Shown here piece by piece: positions 17,887 to 26,983 of a DNA stretch of 64,000 nucleotides. The translations under genes were made by a program, and so were the position numbers. The DNA comes from Alphaproteobacteria bacterium. GTDB taxonomy: Bacteria > Pseudomonadota > Alphaproteobacteria > Micropepsales > Micropepsaceae. The stretch covers positions 1-64,000 of the forward strand of contig JAFKEW010000047.1 of assembly GCA_017308375.1 (NCBI GenBank). Direction: 5' to 3'. The notes under the pieces are model-generated. The model was not told where the DNA came from, did no database searches, and saw only the letters and a program-made list of their open reading frames with translations. Positions within the stretch are counted from its first letter, which is position 1. Every line of letters begins with the position of its first letter.

Positions 17887-18744
17887 TCATGCCGCAGCCT
17901 CGGCAATCTCCTCGTCCGCGGCCGGAGCGGGCGCCGCAACCGGCTCGTCCAGAAGGCCCGCCAGCGCGCGGACCTGACCGCTGCGCACAATATCCTCGGC
18001 AATCGCCGCCAGCTTCTTGCGCCCGCCGGCATCGGCCACGGTCATCGGTTCATGAAAAATGATCGTGACCTCGATCGGACCGGTTTTCACCGCCTCCCAC
18101 AAATGGGGCACCAGTTCCATATCGCCATACCAGGCGAACAGGGGCCGGTTCTCCCGCCCCATCGGCATGCCGTAGAGCCCGATATAGGCCACCGAAACCG
18201 GCTGCACCGGGACATAGACCGGCTGTCCCGCGGCATCGGTGCCAAGGACGGCTTCCGCTGCCCCCATCAGCGCACTTTTGAACGGCTTTACCTTGTTGCC
18301 GTCGCTTGAGGTGCCTTCCGGGAACAGCACCAGCGCATCGCCGGCCAGAACCCGGTCGCGGATATGATCGCGGGCATCGCCCGTCTGGGCGCGGCGGTTG
18401 CGCTCCACGAACACGGTTTCCTGCAGGCGCGCCAGGGTGGAGAAAAACGGCCAGCTCTGCACCTCGCTTTTGGCCACGAAGGACACCTTGGCCGCAGCCG
18501 AAAACACCAGAATGTCGAGCCAGGAGGTGTGATTGGCCACGATCAGCACACCACGATCATCAATCGGGGTGCCGATCACCCGCACCCGGATCCCGAACAG
18601 GCGGCAGAGAAACCTGTGATAGCGCTGCGGAAAGCTTTTGCGCCGCTTCAACCCGAACAGCACACCCGATTTCTGCCACGGGATGCAGATCAGCGTGACC
18701 ACGACGAAGGTCGTCAAAATCACGGAAGCGCGCAGGCTCTGCAT
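17887..18744 (-). CDS. plsC: 1-acyl-sn-glycerol-3-phosphate acyltransferase (PlsC family)
   Basis: A 285-residue membrane-associated acyltransferase that makes phosphatidic acid. An N-terminal hydrophobic helix precedes the H(x)4D motif NHTSWLD and the FPEGTSSDG phosphate-binding motif. The C-terminus is Ala/Glu-rich and of low complexity. It is somewhat longer than typical PlsC, and the OlsA branch, which completes ornithine lipids, has the same fold. Since an olsB-like gene is present at 52570, an OlsA role cannot be excluded. It starts four bases after the fur stop. Confidence 0.87.
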   Translation of the reverse strand: MQSLRASVILTTFVVVTLICIPWQKSGVLFGLKRRKSFPQRYHRFLCRLFGIRVRVIGTPIDDRGVLIVANHTSWLDILVFSAAAKVSFVAKSEVQSWPFFSTLARLQETVFVERNRRAQTGDARDHIRDRVLAGDALVLFPEGTSSDGNKVKPFKSALMGAAEAVLGTDAAGQPVYVPVQPVSVAYIGLYGMPMGRENRPLFAWYGDMELVPHLWEAVKTGPIEVTIIFHEPMTVADAGGRKKLAAIAEDIVRSGQVRALAGLLDEPVAAPAPAADEEIAEAAA

Positions 18745-18747
18745 CGG

Positions 18748-19194
18748 TCAGCGCTTCGCCGCCTTGTTCTGTATCGGTACGCCGTAAAGCTCCAGCCGGT
18801 GATCGACCAGTTCGAAGCCCAGCTCTTCCGCCACGCGGCGTTGCAGCTTTTCGATTTCCTCGTTACGGAATTCCACCACCTGACCCGTATGCACGTCGAT
18901 CAGATGGTCGTGATGGGATTCCGGCAGCTCCTCATAGCGGGAGCGGCCATCGCGGAAATCATGCCGCTCCAGAATTCCGGCATCCTCGAACAGCTTGACG
19001 GTGCGATAGACGGTGGCGATCGAAATCCGCGGGTCGATCTGGGCGGCGCGGCGGTAAAGCTCCTCGGCATCGGGATGGTCGGCGGCTTCGGAGAGGGCGC
19101 GGGCGATCACCCGGCGCTGATCCGTCATCCGCAAACCCTTTTCCACGCAGAGTTTCTCGATCCGCGACAAACCGTATTCCTTCTCCTCGGCCAC
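18748..19194 (-). CDS. fur: Fur-family transcriptional regulator
   Basis: A 148-residue ferric uptake regulator family protein: winged helix (LRMTDQRRVIARAL, ISIATVYRTVKLFE), then a metal-sensing and dimer domain with ESHHDHLID. The CxxC pair that follows this motif in E. coli Fur is absent (the text reads DVHTGQVVEF), as is usual for alphaproteobacterial Fur/Mur proteins. Whether it senses iron or manganese cannot be told. The start is GTG. It lies inside the tsaB-rimI-fur-plsC run. Confidence 0.9.
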   Translation of the reverse strand: MAEEKEYGLSRIEKLCVEKGLRMTDQRRVIARALSEAADHPDAEELYRRAAQIDPRISIATVYRTVKLFEDAGILERHDFRDGRSRYEELPESHHDHLIDVHTGQVVEFRNEEIEKLQRRVAEELGFELVDHRLELYGVPIQNKAAKR

Positions 19195-19254
19195 CCTTGC
19201 CCTGCCTTTCTCCAGTTTAGTCTGCCCTGCCCGAAATTCCCATGGCTTACAAGG

Positions 19255-19722
19255 CTAGGCCCGCAGCGGTAATCCCGCCCGCAGGATCAACGCATCCGCC
19301 CCCTGACCATAATAATCCTGGCGCGTCCTGACCGGGAAAAAGCCCAGCCCCATATAGAGGTTACGGGCCGCATCGTTCCCAACCCCCACTTCCAGAAAAA
19401 GCTGGCGGGCGCCGCGTGCGGTGGCCCAGTCCGAGGCCCGGGCCAGCAATGCCCGCGCAATACCCTTGCGCCGATGGGCCTGTGCCACCACCAGAGCAAG
19501 GATTTCCGCCTCATCCGCCGCCTGCCGGACCATCACGAAAGCGGCGGCGACCCCGGCCATCTCGGCCAGTATCACAACCGTACCGGGCCCGGCGTTGAGG
19601 CTTTTCAGGTCCGCTTCCGTCCACGGCTCGACAAAGGCCGCGGCGTGGATGGCCGCGAGCGCTGGAAAATCCTCATCCCGCGCCTCACGCAGGATGATGT
19701 CGTCCGCCGGGCTCCCGGTCAT
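19255..19722 (-). CDS. rimI: ribosomal-protein-alanine N-acetyltransferase RimI
   Basis: A 155-residue GNAT enzyme with the acetyl-CoA loop VAQAHRRKGIARALLARA and the FLEVGVGNDAARNLYMGLGF segment typical of RimI, which acetylates the N-terminus of ribosomal protein S18. Its ATG overlaps the tsaB stop (ATGA); the tsaB-rimI pairing is widespread and supports the name over a generic GNAT. Confidence 0.9.
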   Translation of the reverse strand: MTGSPADDIILREARDEDFPALAAIHAAAFVEPWTEADLKSLNAGPGTVVILAEMAGVAAAFVMVRQAADEAEILALVVAQAHRRKGIARALLARASDWATARGARQLFLEVGVGNDAARNLYMGLGFFPVRTRQDYYGQGADALILRAGLPLRA

Positions 19723-20438
19723 TTCGCGGCCCGGGGCTGCCGGATATCGGGCAGCTTGGCGCCTGATGGCTTGACGGTTGGCAATTTGGCGTCCGGCGCG
19801 CGGAGGTAAAGCGGCCTGGGCGCGGTTTCACTTGGCGGGAGGGCAAGCGCAAGCCGCGCCACATAGAGCGCATCGGGCATATGGATGGTCGCCGCCACGG
19901 CATCACCGCCCAGATGCGGCATTGCCGGATCGGCCGCCGTGCCGCAGACCCCGAGCGGACCAGCCCCCCTCGCCTTCTTGAGCGCATCGCAGGCATCGGC
20001 CAGCGGCGCGATCGAAGGCGCAATCAGAACCCGATCATCGCGATAAAGCGCATAGTAAACCTCGCCGCGCCTGGCATCGTGCAACACAGCCATCTGTCCG
20101 CAACCGGTCTTCGCCATCGCCTGCGCCGCCATCGCGGCCAGTGTCGTCACCCCGTTCAGCGGCCGGTTCAGCGCAACGCGCAGACCCCGCATGAAGGCGA
20201 GGCCGACACGCTGCCCGGTGAAGGTGCCCGGCCCCACCGTGACCGCCAGCCGGTCAAGACCGGCAAAGCCAAGCCCGGCTTCGCGCATAGCCTCCTGCGC
20301 CATCGGGGCCAGCGCCTCGGCATGGCCACGCTCCATCACAACAAAGCGATGGGCCAGAATTTTGAAGCCCTCTTTGGAATCCTCCAATACAGCGCAGGAA
20401 CAGGCGCCGAGCGCGGTATCGGCCGCAAGGATTTTCAT
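19719..20438 (-). CDS. tsaB: tRNA t6A37 synthesis subunit TsaB
   Basis: A 239-residue ASKHA-fold protein, the scaffold partner of TsaD in threonylcarbamoyl-adenosine formation. The N-terminus ILAADTALGACSCAVL and the segment VTVGPGTFTGQRVGLAF are diagnostic. The C-terminus is slightly longer than usual and basic. It lies 12 bases below the nitroreductase gene and overlaps rimI. Confidence 0.94.
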   Translation of the reverse strand: MKILAADTALGACSCAVLEDSKEGFKILAHRFVVMERGHAEALAPMAQEAMREAGLGFAGLDRLAVTVGPGTFTGQRVGLAFMRGLRVALNRPLNGVTTLAAMAAQAMAKTGCGQMAVLHDARRGEVYYALYRDDRVLIAPSIAPLADACDALKKARGAGPLGVCGTAADPAMPHLGGDAVAATIHMPDALYVARLALALPPSETAPRPLYLRAPDAKLPTVKPSGAKLPDIRQPRAAK

Positions 20439-20450
20439 GTCCGGCAGTAC

Positions 20451-21041
20451 TCAGAGAATTTGACAGGCCTCATCGAAATCGAACCGCGGGCTGCGGGCAA
20501 AGACCCCGGATGGATCGCCATAGCCGATCGAACAGATGAAGTTCGATTTGATTTCGGTGCCGGCGAAGAATTCCCGGTCCACACCCGCATTGTCGAAGCC
20601 GGACATCGGCCCGCAATCAAGGCCCAATGCGCGCGCCGCGATCATGAAATAGGCGCCTTGTAAGGTGCCGTTGCGAAAGGCCGTGGTTTCAGCCAGTTGC
20701 GGATCCTTGAACCAGTTCTTCGCATCGAGATTGTGCGGGAACAGCCGCGGCAGATGCTGTGCAAAGCCGAGATCGTAGCCGATGATCGCGGTGACGGGCG
20801 CCGACAGGATCTTGGGCCGGTTTCCTTCCGATGCGAGCGCGGCGAGCCGCTTGCGCGCCGCATCCGATTCCACGAACACAAAACGGGCCGGGCTGACATT
20901 GGCGCTGGTCGGGCCCCAGCGCATCAGGTCATAGACCGCCATCAGAAGCGCACGGCTGACCGGCTTGTCCTGCCATTTGTTCTGGGTGCGGGCGTGACGA
21001 AAAATAATGTCGAGGGCGTCGTCGCTGATGGCGTGCGTCAT
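20451..21041 (-). CDS. nitroreductase family protein (RutE/malonic semialdehyde reductase-like)
   Basis: A 196-residue FMN-dependent nitroreductase. MRWGPTSANVSPARFVFV and the block from FPHNLDAKNWFKD to LDCGPMSGFDN match the HadB/RutE subfamily, which reduces malonic semialdehyde to 3-hydroxypropionate. No rut genes are nearby, so a pyrimidine-degradation role is not supported by context. The ATG at 21041, with GGGAG before it, is preferred over a frame start at 21068. Confidence 0.85.
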   Translation of the reverse strand: MTHAISDDALDIIFRHARTQNKWQDKPVSRALLMAVYDLMRWGPTSANVSPARFVFVESDAARKRLAALASEGNRPKILSAPVTAIIGYDLGFAQHLPRLFPHNLDAKNWFKDPQLAETTAFRNGTLQGAYFMIAARALGLDCGPMSGFDNAGVDREFFAGTEIKSNFICSIGYGDPSGVFARSPRFDFDEACQIL

Positions 21042-21098
21042 GAAAGGCTCCCGGAATGGCCGGCCCAAGCCATAATGTGCGCCCGCATTTTGCGCAAA

Positions 21099-21662
21099 TT
21101 AGACCGCTTCGACCGCGCTGACCTCGGGCACATAATGGCGCAGCATGTTCTCGATGCCGTTTTTCAAGGTCATCGTCGAGGACGGGCAACCCGCGCAGGA
21201 CCCCCGCATATGCAGGAACACCACGCCGCTGTCGTTGTCGAAGCCCTTGAAAATAATATCGCCGCCATCCTGCGCCACGGCCGGGCGGACTCGCGTGTCG
21301 ATCAGTTCGCGAATCTGGGAAACAACCTCGTCATCCTCGTCCGCCGAAAGCTCGGCTTCCACTTCATCCGGCGGCGTATCGATCAGAGGGGCGTCATGGG
21401 TGAAATGATCCATGATCGCGCCAAGGATCGCAGGCTTCAGTTGCGGCCAGCCCGCCTCGTCGGATTTGGTCACCGAAATAAAGTCCGAGCCGTAAAAGAC
21501 GCGGGAAACCCCCGGCACGGCGAACAGCGCGCGCGCCAGAGGAGAGCGTGCGCCCGCGGCCTCATCGGCAAAATCGGCCACCGCGCCTTCGCCCATCACA
21601 TCTTTTCCGGGCAGGAATTTCAGGGTGGCCGGATTGGGGGTCGATTCGGTCTGGATGAACAT
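21099..21662 (-). CDS. nfu: NifU-family Fe-S scaffold protein
   Basis: A 187-residue Nfu protein that carries and delivers Fe-S clusters. It has the N-terminal Nfu_N domain (FIQTESTPNPATLKFLPG) and the C-terminal NifU domain with the cluster-binding GSCAGCPSS. The ATG at 21662 has GAGG six bases ahead and matches the family's conserved N-terminus. It is the first gene of the long minus-strand operon and could serve the radical-SAM enzyme MiaB (inference). Confidence 0.93.
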   Translation of the reverse strand: MFIQTESTPNPATLKFLPGKDVMGEGAVADFADEAAGARSPLARALFAVPGVSRVFYGSDFISVTKSDEAGWPQLKPAILGAIMDHFTHDAPLIDTPPDEVEAELSADEDDEVVSQIRELIDTRVRPAVAQDGGDIIFKGFDNDSGVVFLHMRGSCAGCPSSTMTLKNGIENMLRHYVPEVSAVEAV

Positions 21663-21738
21663 GGCAAACCTCATTGGACTTGGGGACAGCCGTCACACCC
21701 TATAGATGGCCTCTTGCGGCGGCCCCTGCAAGGTGAGG

Positions 21739-22023
21739 CTAAAAGTCTGAAATAATACCCTTTTTTTCCCAATCGCCGTAGCGGGTGGGTTCCGGCCCCT
21801 TTTGCCCGCCGAGTTCCGGCAGGGGCTCCGGCCCCGGTTCGGCCCCATTGCGGCGCTTTTCGGCCTCGGCAAGCGCGCGCTCCCCCGCCTCGCGGATGCG
21901 CCGGGCGATCACGGCCTTGGTAGCGCGGGGCTTGGTGGCGCGGGGCTTGGTTGCCCGCTTGGTTGCAGGTTTGGCTGCAGGTTTGGTGGATGTACGGGGG
22001 CGTTTGGTTTGGGGCGGCGTCAT
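21739..22023 (-). CDS. DUF1674 protein, SDHAF4-like succinate dehydrogenase assembly factor
   Basis: A 94-residue protein whose C-terminus RYGDWEKKGIISDF is the DUF1674/SDHAF4 signature, the factor that helps assemble the flavinylated subunit of succinate dehydrogenase. The N-terminal half is low complexity, built from repeated ATKPR units, and is probably disordered. I start it at the ATG at 22023. It is divergent from htpX, a neighbourhood often seen in alphaproteobacteria. Confidence 0.87.
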   Translation of the reverse strand: MTPPQTKRPRTSTKPAAKPATKRATKPRATKPRATKAVIARRIREAGERALAEAEKRRNGAEPGPEPLPELGGQKGPEPTRYGDWEKKGIISDF

Positions 22024-22085
22024 GGTGCTTGATCGCATAGCGCCAGACTATACATGACGGAAGAGGTTTCACGCGGGATCGCGCC

Positions 22086-22961
22086 ATGAATCTTTTGCGG
22101 ACCGGCCTTTTGATGGCCCTGATGACCGGGCTGTTCGTGGCCATCGGCGCACTTCTGGGCGGGGCGGCTGGCATGGTGATCGCCTTCCTTTTTGCCGCGG
22201 GCCTGAACGCCTTCGCCTATTGGAACTCCGACAAGGCGGTCCTGCGCATGTATGGCGCCACCCCGGTGGATGAGGGGAGCGCGCCGGATCTGGTGCATCT
22301 GGTGCGCCGGCTTTCGGCCAATGCGGGCCTGCCGATGCCGCGGGTCTTTATTGCGGACAATCCCCAGCCCAATGCCTTTGCCACCGGCCGCAACCCCGAA
22401 CACGCCGCCGTCTGCGTGACACGCGGCCTGTTGCAGCAGGTCAGCCAGGAGGAACTGGCCGGTGTTCTGGCCCACGAACTCGCGCATGTGAAAAACCGCG
22501 ACACGCTGACCATGACCATCACCGCGACCATCGCGGGCGCGATTTCGATGCTGGCCAATTTCGCCTTCTTCATGGGCGGCGACCGGCGCAACGGGCTTGG
22601 CATCATCGGCATGATCGCCGTTTCGCTTCTGGCCCCGATTGCCGCGGTGCTGGTACAGGCCGCGATCAGCCGCACCCGCGAATACGAAGCCGACAGGCTG
22701 GGCGCGGAAATCTCGGGCCGTCCGTTGTGGCTCGCCTCCGCATTGCGCCGTATCGAACATGGCGCCCGCCAGATCGCCAACACGGAGGCCGATGCCCACC
22801 CGGCCAGCGCCCATCTCTTCATCATCAATCCGCTGCACAGCAATTTCGCCGGCCTGTTCGCAAGCCATCCGTCCACGGATGATCGCGTGGCGCGGCTGGA
22901 AACGATTGCGGCGCAGATGAACGCGGGCACACCCGCAGGCCCCTGGGCGGAACGCGATTGA
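22086..22961 (+). CDS. htpX: membrane zinc metalloprotease HtpX
   Basis: A 291-residue M48 peptidase for membrane protein quality control. Two N-terminal membrane helices precede [10 protein letters not shown] (the HExxH zinc site); a second hydrophobic pair follows, then the distal Glu in [11 protein letters not shown]. The 3' end overlaps the rsmB start by four bases. A heat-shock promoter was not evident upstream. Confidence 0.94.
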   Translation: MNLLRTGLLMALMTGLFVAIGALLGGAAGMVIAFLFAAGLNAFAYWNSDKAVLRMYGATPVDEGSAPDLVHLVRRLSANAGLPMPRVFIADNPQPNAFATGRNPEHAAVCVTRGLLQQVSQEELAGVLAHELAHVKNRDTLTMTITATIAGAISMLANFAFFMGGDRRNGLGIIGMIAVSLLAPIAAVLVQAAISRTREYEADRLGAEISGRPLWLASALRRIEHGARQIANTEADAHPASAHLFIINPLHSNFAGLFASHPSTDDRVARLETIAAQMNAGTPAGPWAERD

Positions 22962-24265
22962 CGGCGTCCGCTCCCACGTACAGCGAAGGCGGGATTGGCG
23001 GACGGTCTGCGGCAATCGCCATTCTGTCCGATGTGCTGCGCAAAAGGCGGCCGCTGGACGCCGTTTGTGAAACGGTATTGGCAGCCGCCAGACTTTCCGC
23101 ACGCGACGCAGGCTTTGCCCGCGCGATTGCCGGGGAAACCCTGCGCCGCTTCGGCCAGCTCGACGCCCTGATCCGCCACTTCGTGCCCAAGCCGCCCGCG
23201 CCGCATCGCGCCGGTGCCACGCCGGAAATATTGCTGGCAGGGGCGTGCGAGCTTCTGTTTCTGAATGTCGCCCCGCATGCCGCGGTGGACAGCGCCAATG
23301 CGCTCTGCCGCCGCGACAAGGATGCGACGCATTTCCGCCCGCTGGTCAACGCCGTTCTGCGCCGCATCGCACGCGAGGGACAAGGCGTTCTCGCCACACA
23401 AGATGCAGCGCGCCTGAACACCGCCGACTGGCTGTGGCAGCGCTGGTGCGAATTTTATGGCGAAGACACCACCCGCGCGATCGCAGGCGCGCATGTCTCA
23501 CCGCCGCCGCTGGACCTGACGGTAAAAGAACCCGGCACCTTCGCCGGCGGCACCGCGCTGTTCGGCAACAGCGTGCGGCTTTCGCAATCGGTCCGCGTCG
23601 ATACCTTGCCCGGTTTTGCCGAAGGGCATTGGTGGGTGCAGGACGCCGCCGCATCGCTGCCTGCACATCTACTCGGCGATGTAAAAGACGCCGCAGTGAT
23701 CGATCTTTGTGCGGCACCCGGCGGCAAGACCGCACAACTGGCCCGCATGGGCGCGCACGTTACCGCCGTCGATCTCTCCACGGAACGCATGGCGCGGGTG
23801 CGCGAAAACCTGGCCCGCCTGCAATTGGATGCGGAACTGGTGGAAGCCGATGTGCTGGATTTTCACCCCGCAACACCGGCGCCATTTGTCCTTCTCGACG
23901 CACCATGCAGCGCCACCGGCACCATCCGCCGCCATCCCGAACTGCCCTGGATCAAACAGGCCGCCGACGTGATGCAATGCGCGGCATCCGCGCGTGATCT
24001 GCTGGACGCCGCCGCTGATATGGTGGCGCCGGGCGGCACATTGGTGTTCGCAGTCTGCTCCCTGGAAGCCGAGGAAGGCCCCAAACAGATCGAGACTTTT
24101 CTCGACACGCACCCGGAATTCGCGCGCAAAACCATCACCGCGCCAGACGTATTCGGCCACGGCGAATTTCTGACCGCAGCGGGTGACCTGCGCACCCTGC
24201 CATGCCACCTTGGCGCGCAGGGCGGGATGGACGGCTTCTATACCGCGCGCCTTATCCGGTTATAG
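22958..24265 (+). CDS. rsmB: 16S rRNA m5C967 methyltransferase
   Basis: A 435-residue RsmB/Sun protein: an N-terminal NusB-like domain and a C-terminal SAM methyltransferase. The SAM loop is [13 protein letters not shown] and the two catalytic cysteines fall in [16 protein letters not shown] and [11 protein letters not shown]. The start is a TTG overlapping the htpX stop, which suggests translational coupling. The coiled-coil gene converges on its end seven bases away. Confidence 0.92.
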   Translation: MTASAPTYSEGGIGGRSAAIAILSDVLRKRRPLDAVCETVLAAARLSARDAGFARAIAGETLRRFGQLDALIRHFVPKPPAPHRAGATPEILLAGACELLFLNVAPHAAVDSANALCRRDKDATHFRPLVNAVLRRIAREGQGVLATQDAARLNTADWLWQRWCEFYGEDTTRAIAGAHVSPPPLDLTVKEPGTFAGGTALFGNSVRLSQSVRVDTLPGFAEGHWWVQDAAASLPAHLLGDVKDAAVIDLCAAPGGKTAQLARMGAHVTAVDLSTERMARVRENLARLQLDAELVEADVLDFHPATPAPFVLLDAPCSATGTIRRHPELPWIKQAADVMQCAASARDLLDAAADMVAPGGTLVFAVCSLEAEEGPKQIETFLDTHPEFARKTITAPDVFGHGEFLTAAGDLRTLPCHLGAQGGMDGFYTARLIRL

Positions 24266-24271
24266 GCCGGT

Positions 24272-26857
24272 TCAGAGCAGACGCCCCAGCGCATAGGCCA
24301 GCGCCAGATAGATCTTGCCGGTATCCGAGCTCAGCATCGACGATGCCAGCAAGCCTGCACCGTCACCTTCTTTCGCGCGGGCCAGAAGCGTTTCGAACTC
24401 GCGCATGTAGTTGTCGCTGGTTTCGCGGAAAGGCGCATTCTCGCGATAAAGATTGGTGATGCGGTTGATCGCGTCGGAATCGATCGCGCCCGCAAGCCGG
24501 CGTGCGAACACCGCGCGGTCACCGGCAAGATAGCGCCGCCATTCATCCTCGCCCGGCGCAGGCCCGGTGTCGAAAGCGGAAAGATCGAGTGCCATGTCCG
24601 AAAGGGCTGCTTCCAGCGCGCCCAGCGCCGCCGCCGAGGATGCGTTCAATTCCTTGTCGCGTGTTTCGCTGGTTTCAACCGCGGCCAGAAGCGTGCTCAT
24701 GTCCCAGCCCTTGCCGTCATCCTCTTTCAGCGGGCGCGCGTCCTTGGCCCGGCGTGTGCGCTGGGTCAGGCGGCGCGCACGGGCCAGAAGCCCATCCTGA
24801 TCGCCGCGCTCACCGGTCGCATCGCCATCCACATTCTGTTCGATCCCGCGTGTGGCGGTGCGCGCATGCAGGGTGGAAATCGTGCGCGCGGAAATATCGA
24901 GAATTTCCTCGGTTTCCGTTTTCATCATCTCGCGCACGCGCTGGGCTTCCTGTTGTGCGATGCCGGGAAGGGCCGCCATGTGGCGCTGCACATCGCCCAC
25001 CGCATCGCCCAGAACATCGCGCACGGCATGCGATTGCCGGGCAAGGTCATCGGCCGCGCGCACGAGCTTTTCACATTCCGCCATGGCTTCACCCACCATG
25101 GCATGGGCCTTCTGCTTTGCATTTTCAGATGCTTCAGCCAGAAGTGCGTGCGCGCTTTCACCCGCATCGCGCAGCGTCGCGGCCAGTTTCTCCAGCGCCA
25201 CAGATGCCGATTGCCCGGTCTGGTCCAGCCGCGCCGCATCGCCGGCCAGCGCAGTTGCGATCTGGTTCGTGCGCGCCGCGGTCTGTTCCATGATCTGTTC
25301 GACCTGCCGCCCGGTGTTGGCAGCGAGATTTTCAAATCTGCGCGCTTCCGGCGCCATCGCCGACAATGCCGTTTCCAGCGCGCTGCGCTGTTCGGTCAAC
25401 GCGGCTTCGAAGGCAGCCCCTTCATCGCGCAATTTCTGCAGCAATTCGCCCATCTGCATGCGGTGACGTTCATGCCGCCCGAGCACGAATTCCGCCCGCG
25501 CCATGGCCGCATCGGCAACCGCTTCGATTGCCTTGGCCTGTTTGTCGAGTTCGAGGGCTGCCTTTTGCGGCGCTTCGGCGGCGCTGTCTGCGGCGCGGCG
25601 GAAATCCTGCGCCTGCTTGTCGAGCGATTGGCCCGCACTCTGCAACGTGGCCTGCGCCGATTCGATCAGGGTCTTGAGCTGTGCCGCACGGCCCGCCAGA
25701 TGTTCGCTGGCCCGCGCACCGGCCTGATCGAGGGAGGCTTCCGCTGTGGCAAGCGTGGCTTTGAGAGCGTCGCTGCGCTGACCCGTCTGGTCTGCCAGTT
25801 GCGCCGACAAACGGTCGAATGCCGTATCGATGTCCGTAATGGCGGCCCGCAATACCGAGGCATGATCGTTTGCCCGCGCATCGTGCCGCGCAATCGCCGC
25901 ATCCAGTGCGGCCTCGGCATCCCCCAATGCGGTCTGCAATGTGCCGGCGTGAACGCCAAGCCGTTCACCGGCCCGCGCGGCACTGGCATCGATCACGCCG
26001 CTGGCCTGTTCCAGTTTTGCCGCCAAAGCATCGATATGCGCGGTGAAGGTCTCTCCGGCTTCTGCCGCCTTTGCCCCCAGCGTGCTTTCCGCCGTGGTGA
26101 GGCTGGTCTGCAATCCGGCGGTGTGCGCCGCCAGCGTCTGCCCGGCACGGGAAGCGGCATCGTTCAGAGATTCGCCAATCGCTTCCAGCCGCGTGCGCTC
26201 GGCCTCCAGCGCAGACGCGATCGACTGGCCGCGCACATCGGCGCGGGCACCGGCCTCATCCAGCGCGGCAATCTGATCCTGCAACACGTTTTCCAGCGCG
26301 CGCAGACGCTGATGCGCGGCATCGATCCCGGAATTGAGGGCGTCGAGTTCGCGGCGCACCGCACGGCCAAGCTGGGTTGCCGCGCGGGCAGCACTCTCGT
26401 CCGCCGTGGTCAGCAACCGCACCTTCTCGGACAATTCATGCGTTGCCCGCCCCATCGCCGCGCCACGGGCCAGCGCCCAGCCGGCTGTCACGAACAACAA
26501 GGGCGGCAGCAGGATCGCGGCGGCAAAGAACGCCATTTCCTGAAGGCTGAGGGCCAGAAGCCCGCCGGGTCCGGCATAGCCATAGAGATAGGCCGCCGCG
26601 AACCCCGCCCAGAAAACCGCGAGCGTGACTGCCAGAACGAAGCCCGCCGAACCGCCGCCCCGTTCCGCCCGCCCGGCCGTCTGCATCTTGCCGGGCGTGA
26701 CCTCTTTGCCGGACTCTTTAACCTCCGCGGTTTGTCCGGCGGCCACGGATTCGGGAACGGCGGCCGCTTGAGACCGCTCTGACGCAAAACTCGGCACGAA
26801 ATCACCCCTTCGAAGCAACGCTACACTGGCGGGCATTGATGAAAATTTGCCCTTCAT
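24272..26857 (-). CDS. large membrane-anchored coiled-coil protein (TipN-like architecture)
   Basis: An 861-residue protein. A soluble N-terminal stretch of about 70 residues is followed by two membrane helices (about 72-92 and 101-131), then a long Ala/Glu/Gln-rich helical region. Residues 238-411 form six tandem repeats of exactly 29 residues, marked by a His or Arg at 245, 274, 303, 332, 361 and 390. A conserved-looking C-terminal domain ends in SSDTGKIYLALAYALGRLL. Size and order recall TipN-type polarity proteins of alphaproteobacteria, but I recognise only the architecture. It converges on rsmB. Confidence 0.75.
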   Translation of the reverse strand: MKGKFSSMPASVALLRRGDFVPSFASERSQAAAVPESVAAGQTAEVKESGKEVTPGKMQTAGRAERGGGSAGFVLAVTLAVFWAGFAAAYLYGYAGPGGLLALSLQEMAFFAAAILLPPLLFVTAGWALARGAAMGRATHELSEKVRLLTTADESAARAATQLGRAVRRELDALNSGIDAAHQRLRALENVLQDQIAALDEAGARADVRGQSIASALEAERTRLEAIGESLNDAASRAGQTLAAHTAGLQTSLTTAESTLGAKAAEAGETFTAHIDALAAKLEQASGVIDASAARAGERLGVHAGTLQTALGDAEAALDAAIARHDARANDHASVLRAAITDIDTAFDRLSAQLADQTGQRSDALKATLATAEASLDQAGARASEHLAGRAAQLKTLIESAQATLQSAGQSLDKQAQDFRRAADSAAEAPQKAALELDKQAKAIEAVADAAMARAEFVLGRHERHRMQMGELLQKLRDEGAAFEAALTEQRSALETALSAMAPEARRFENLAANTGRQVEQIMEQTAARTNQIATALAGDAARLDQTGQSASVALEKLAATLRDAGESAHALLAEASENAKQKAHAMVGEAMAECEKLVRAADDLARQSHAVRDVLGDAVGDVQRHMAALPGIAQQEAQRVREMMKTETEEILDISARTISTLHARTATRGIEQNVDGDATGERGDQDGLLARARRLTQRTRRAKDARPLKEDDGKGWDMSTLLAAVETSETRDKELNASSAAALGALEAALSDMALDLSAFDTGPAPGEDEWRRYLAGDRAVFARRLAGAIDSDAINRITNLYRENAPFRETSDNYMREFETLLARAKEGDGAGLLASSMLSSDTGKIYLALAYALGRLL

Positions 26858-26983
26858 TTTATCCGCAGAGGGGCCGAAGCGCGAATCGGAATGCGGTCAT
26901 CCTGCCCTTTTCAATCCGTTCTCTTTTGACCTGGGCCCCGATCCTGAGAATATGGCCCTCAGGTTCAGGACAGGGAGGCTTCA

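Noticed and set aside
24866..26782. Long plus-strand frame opposite the coiled-coil gene
   Set aside because: Antisense to a gene with membrane helices, repeat structure and a proper start; its composition mirrors the Ala/Gln-rich coding strand.
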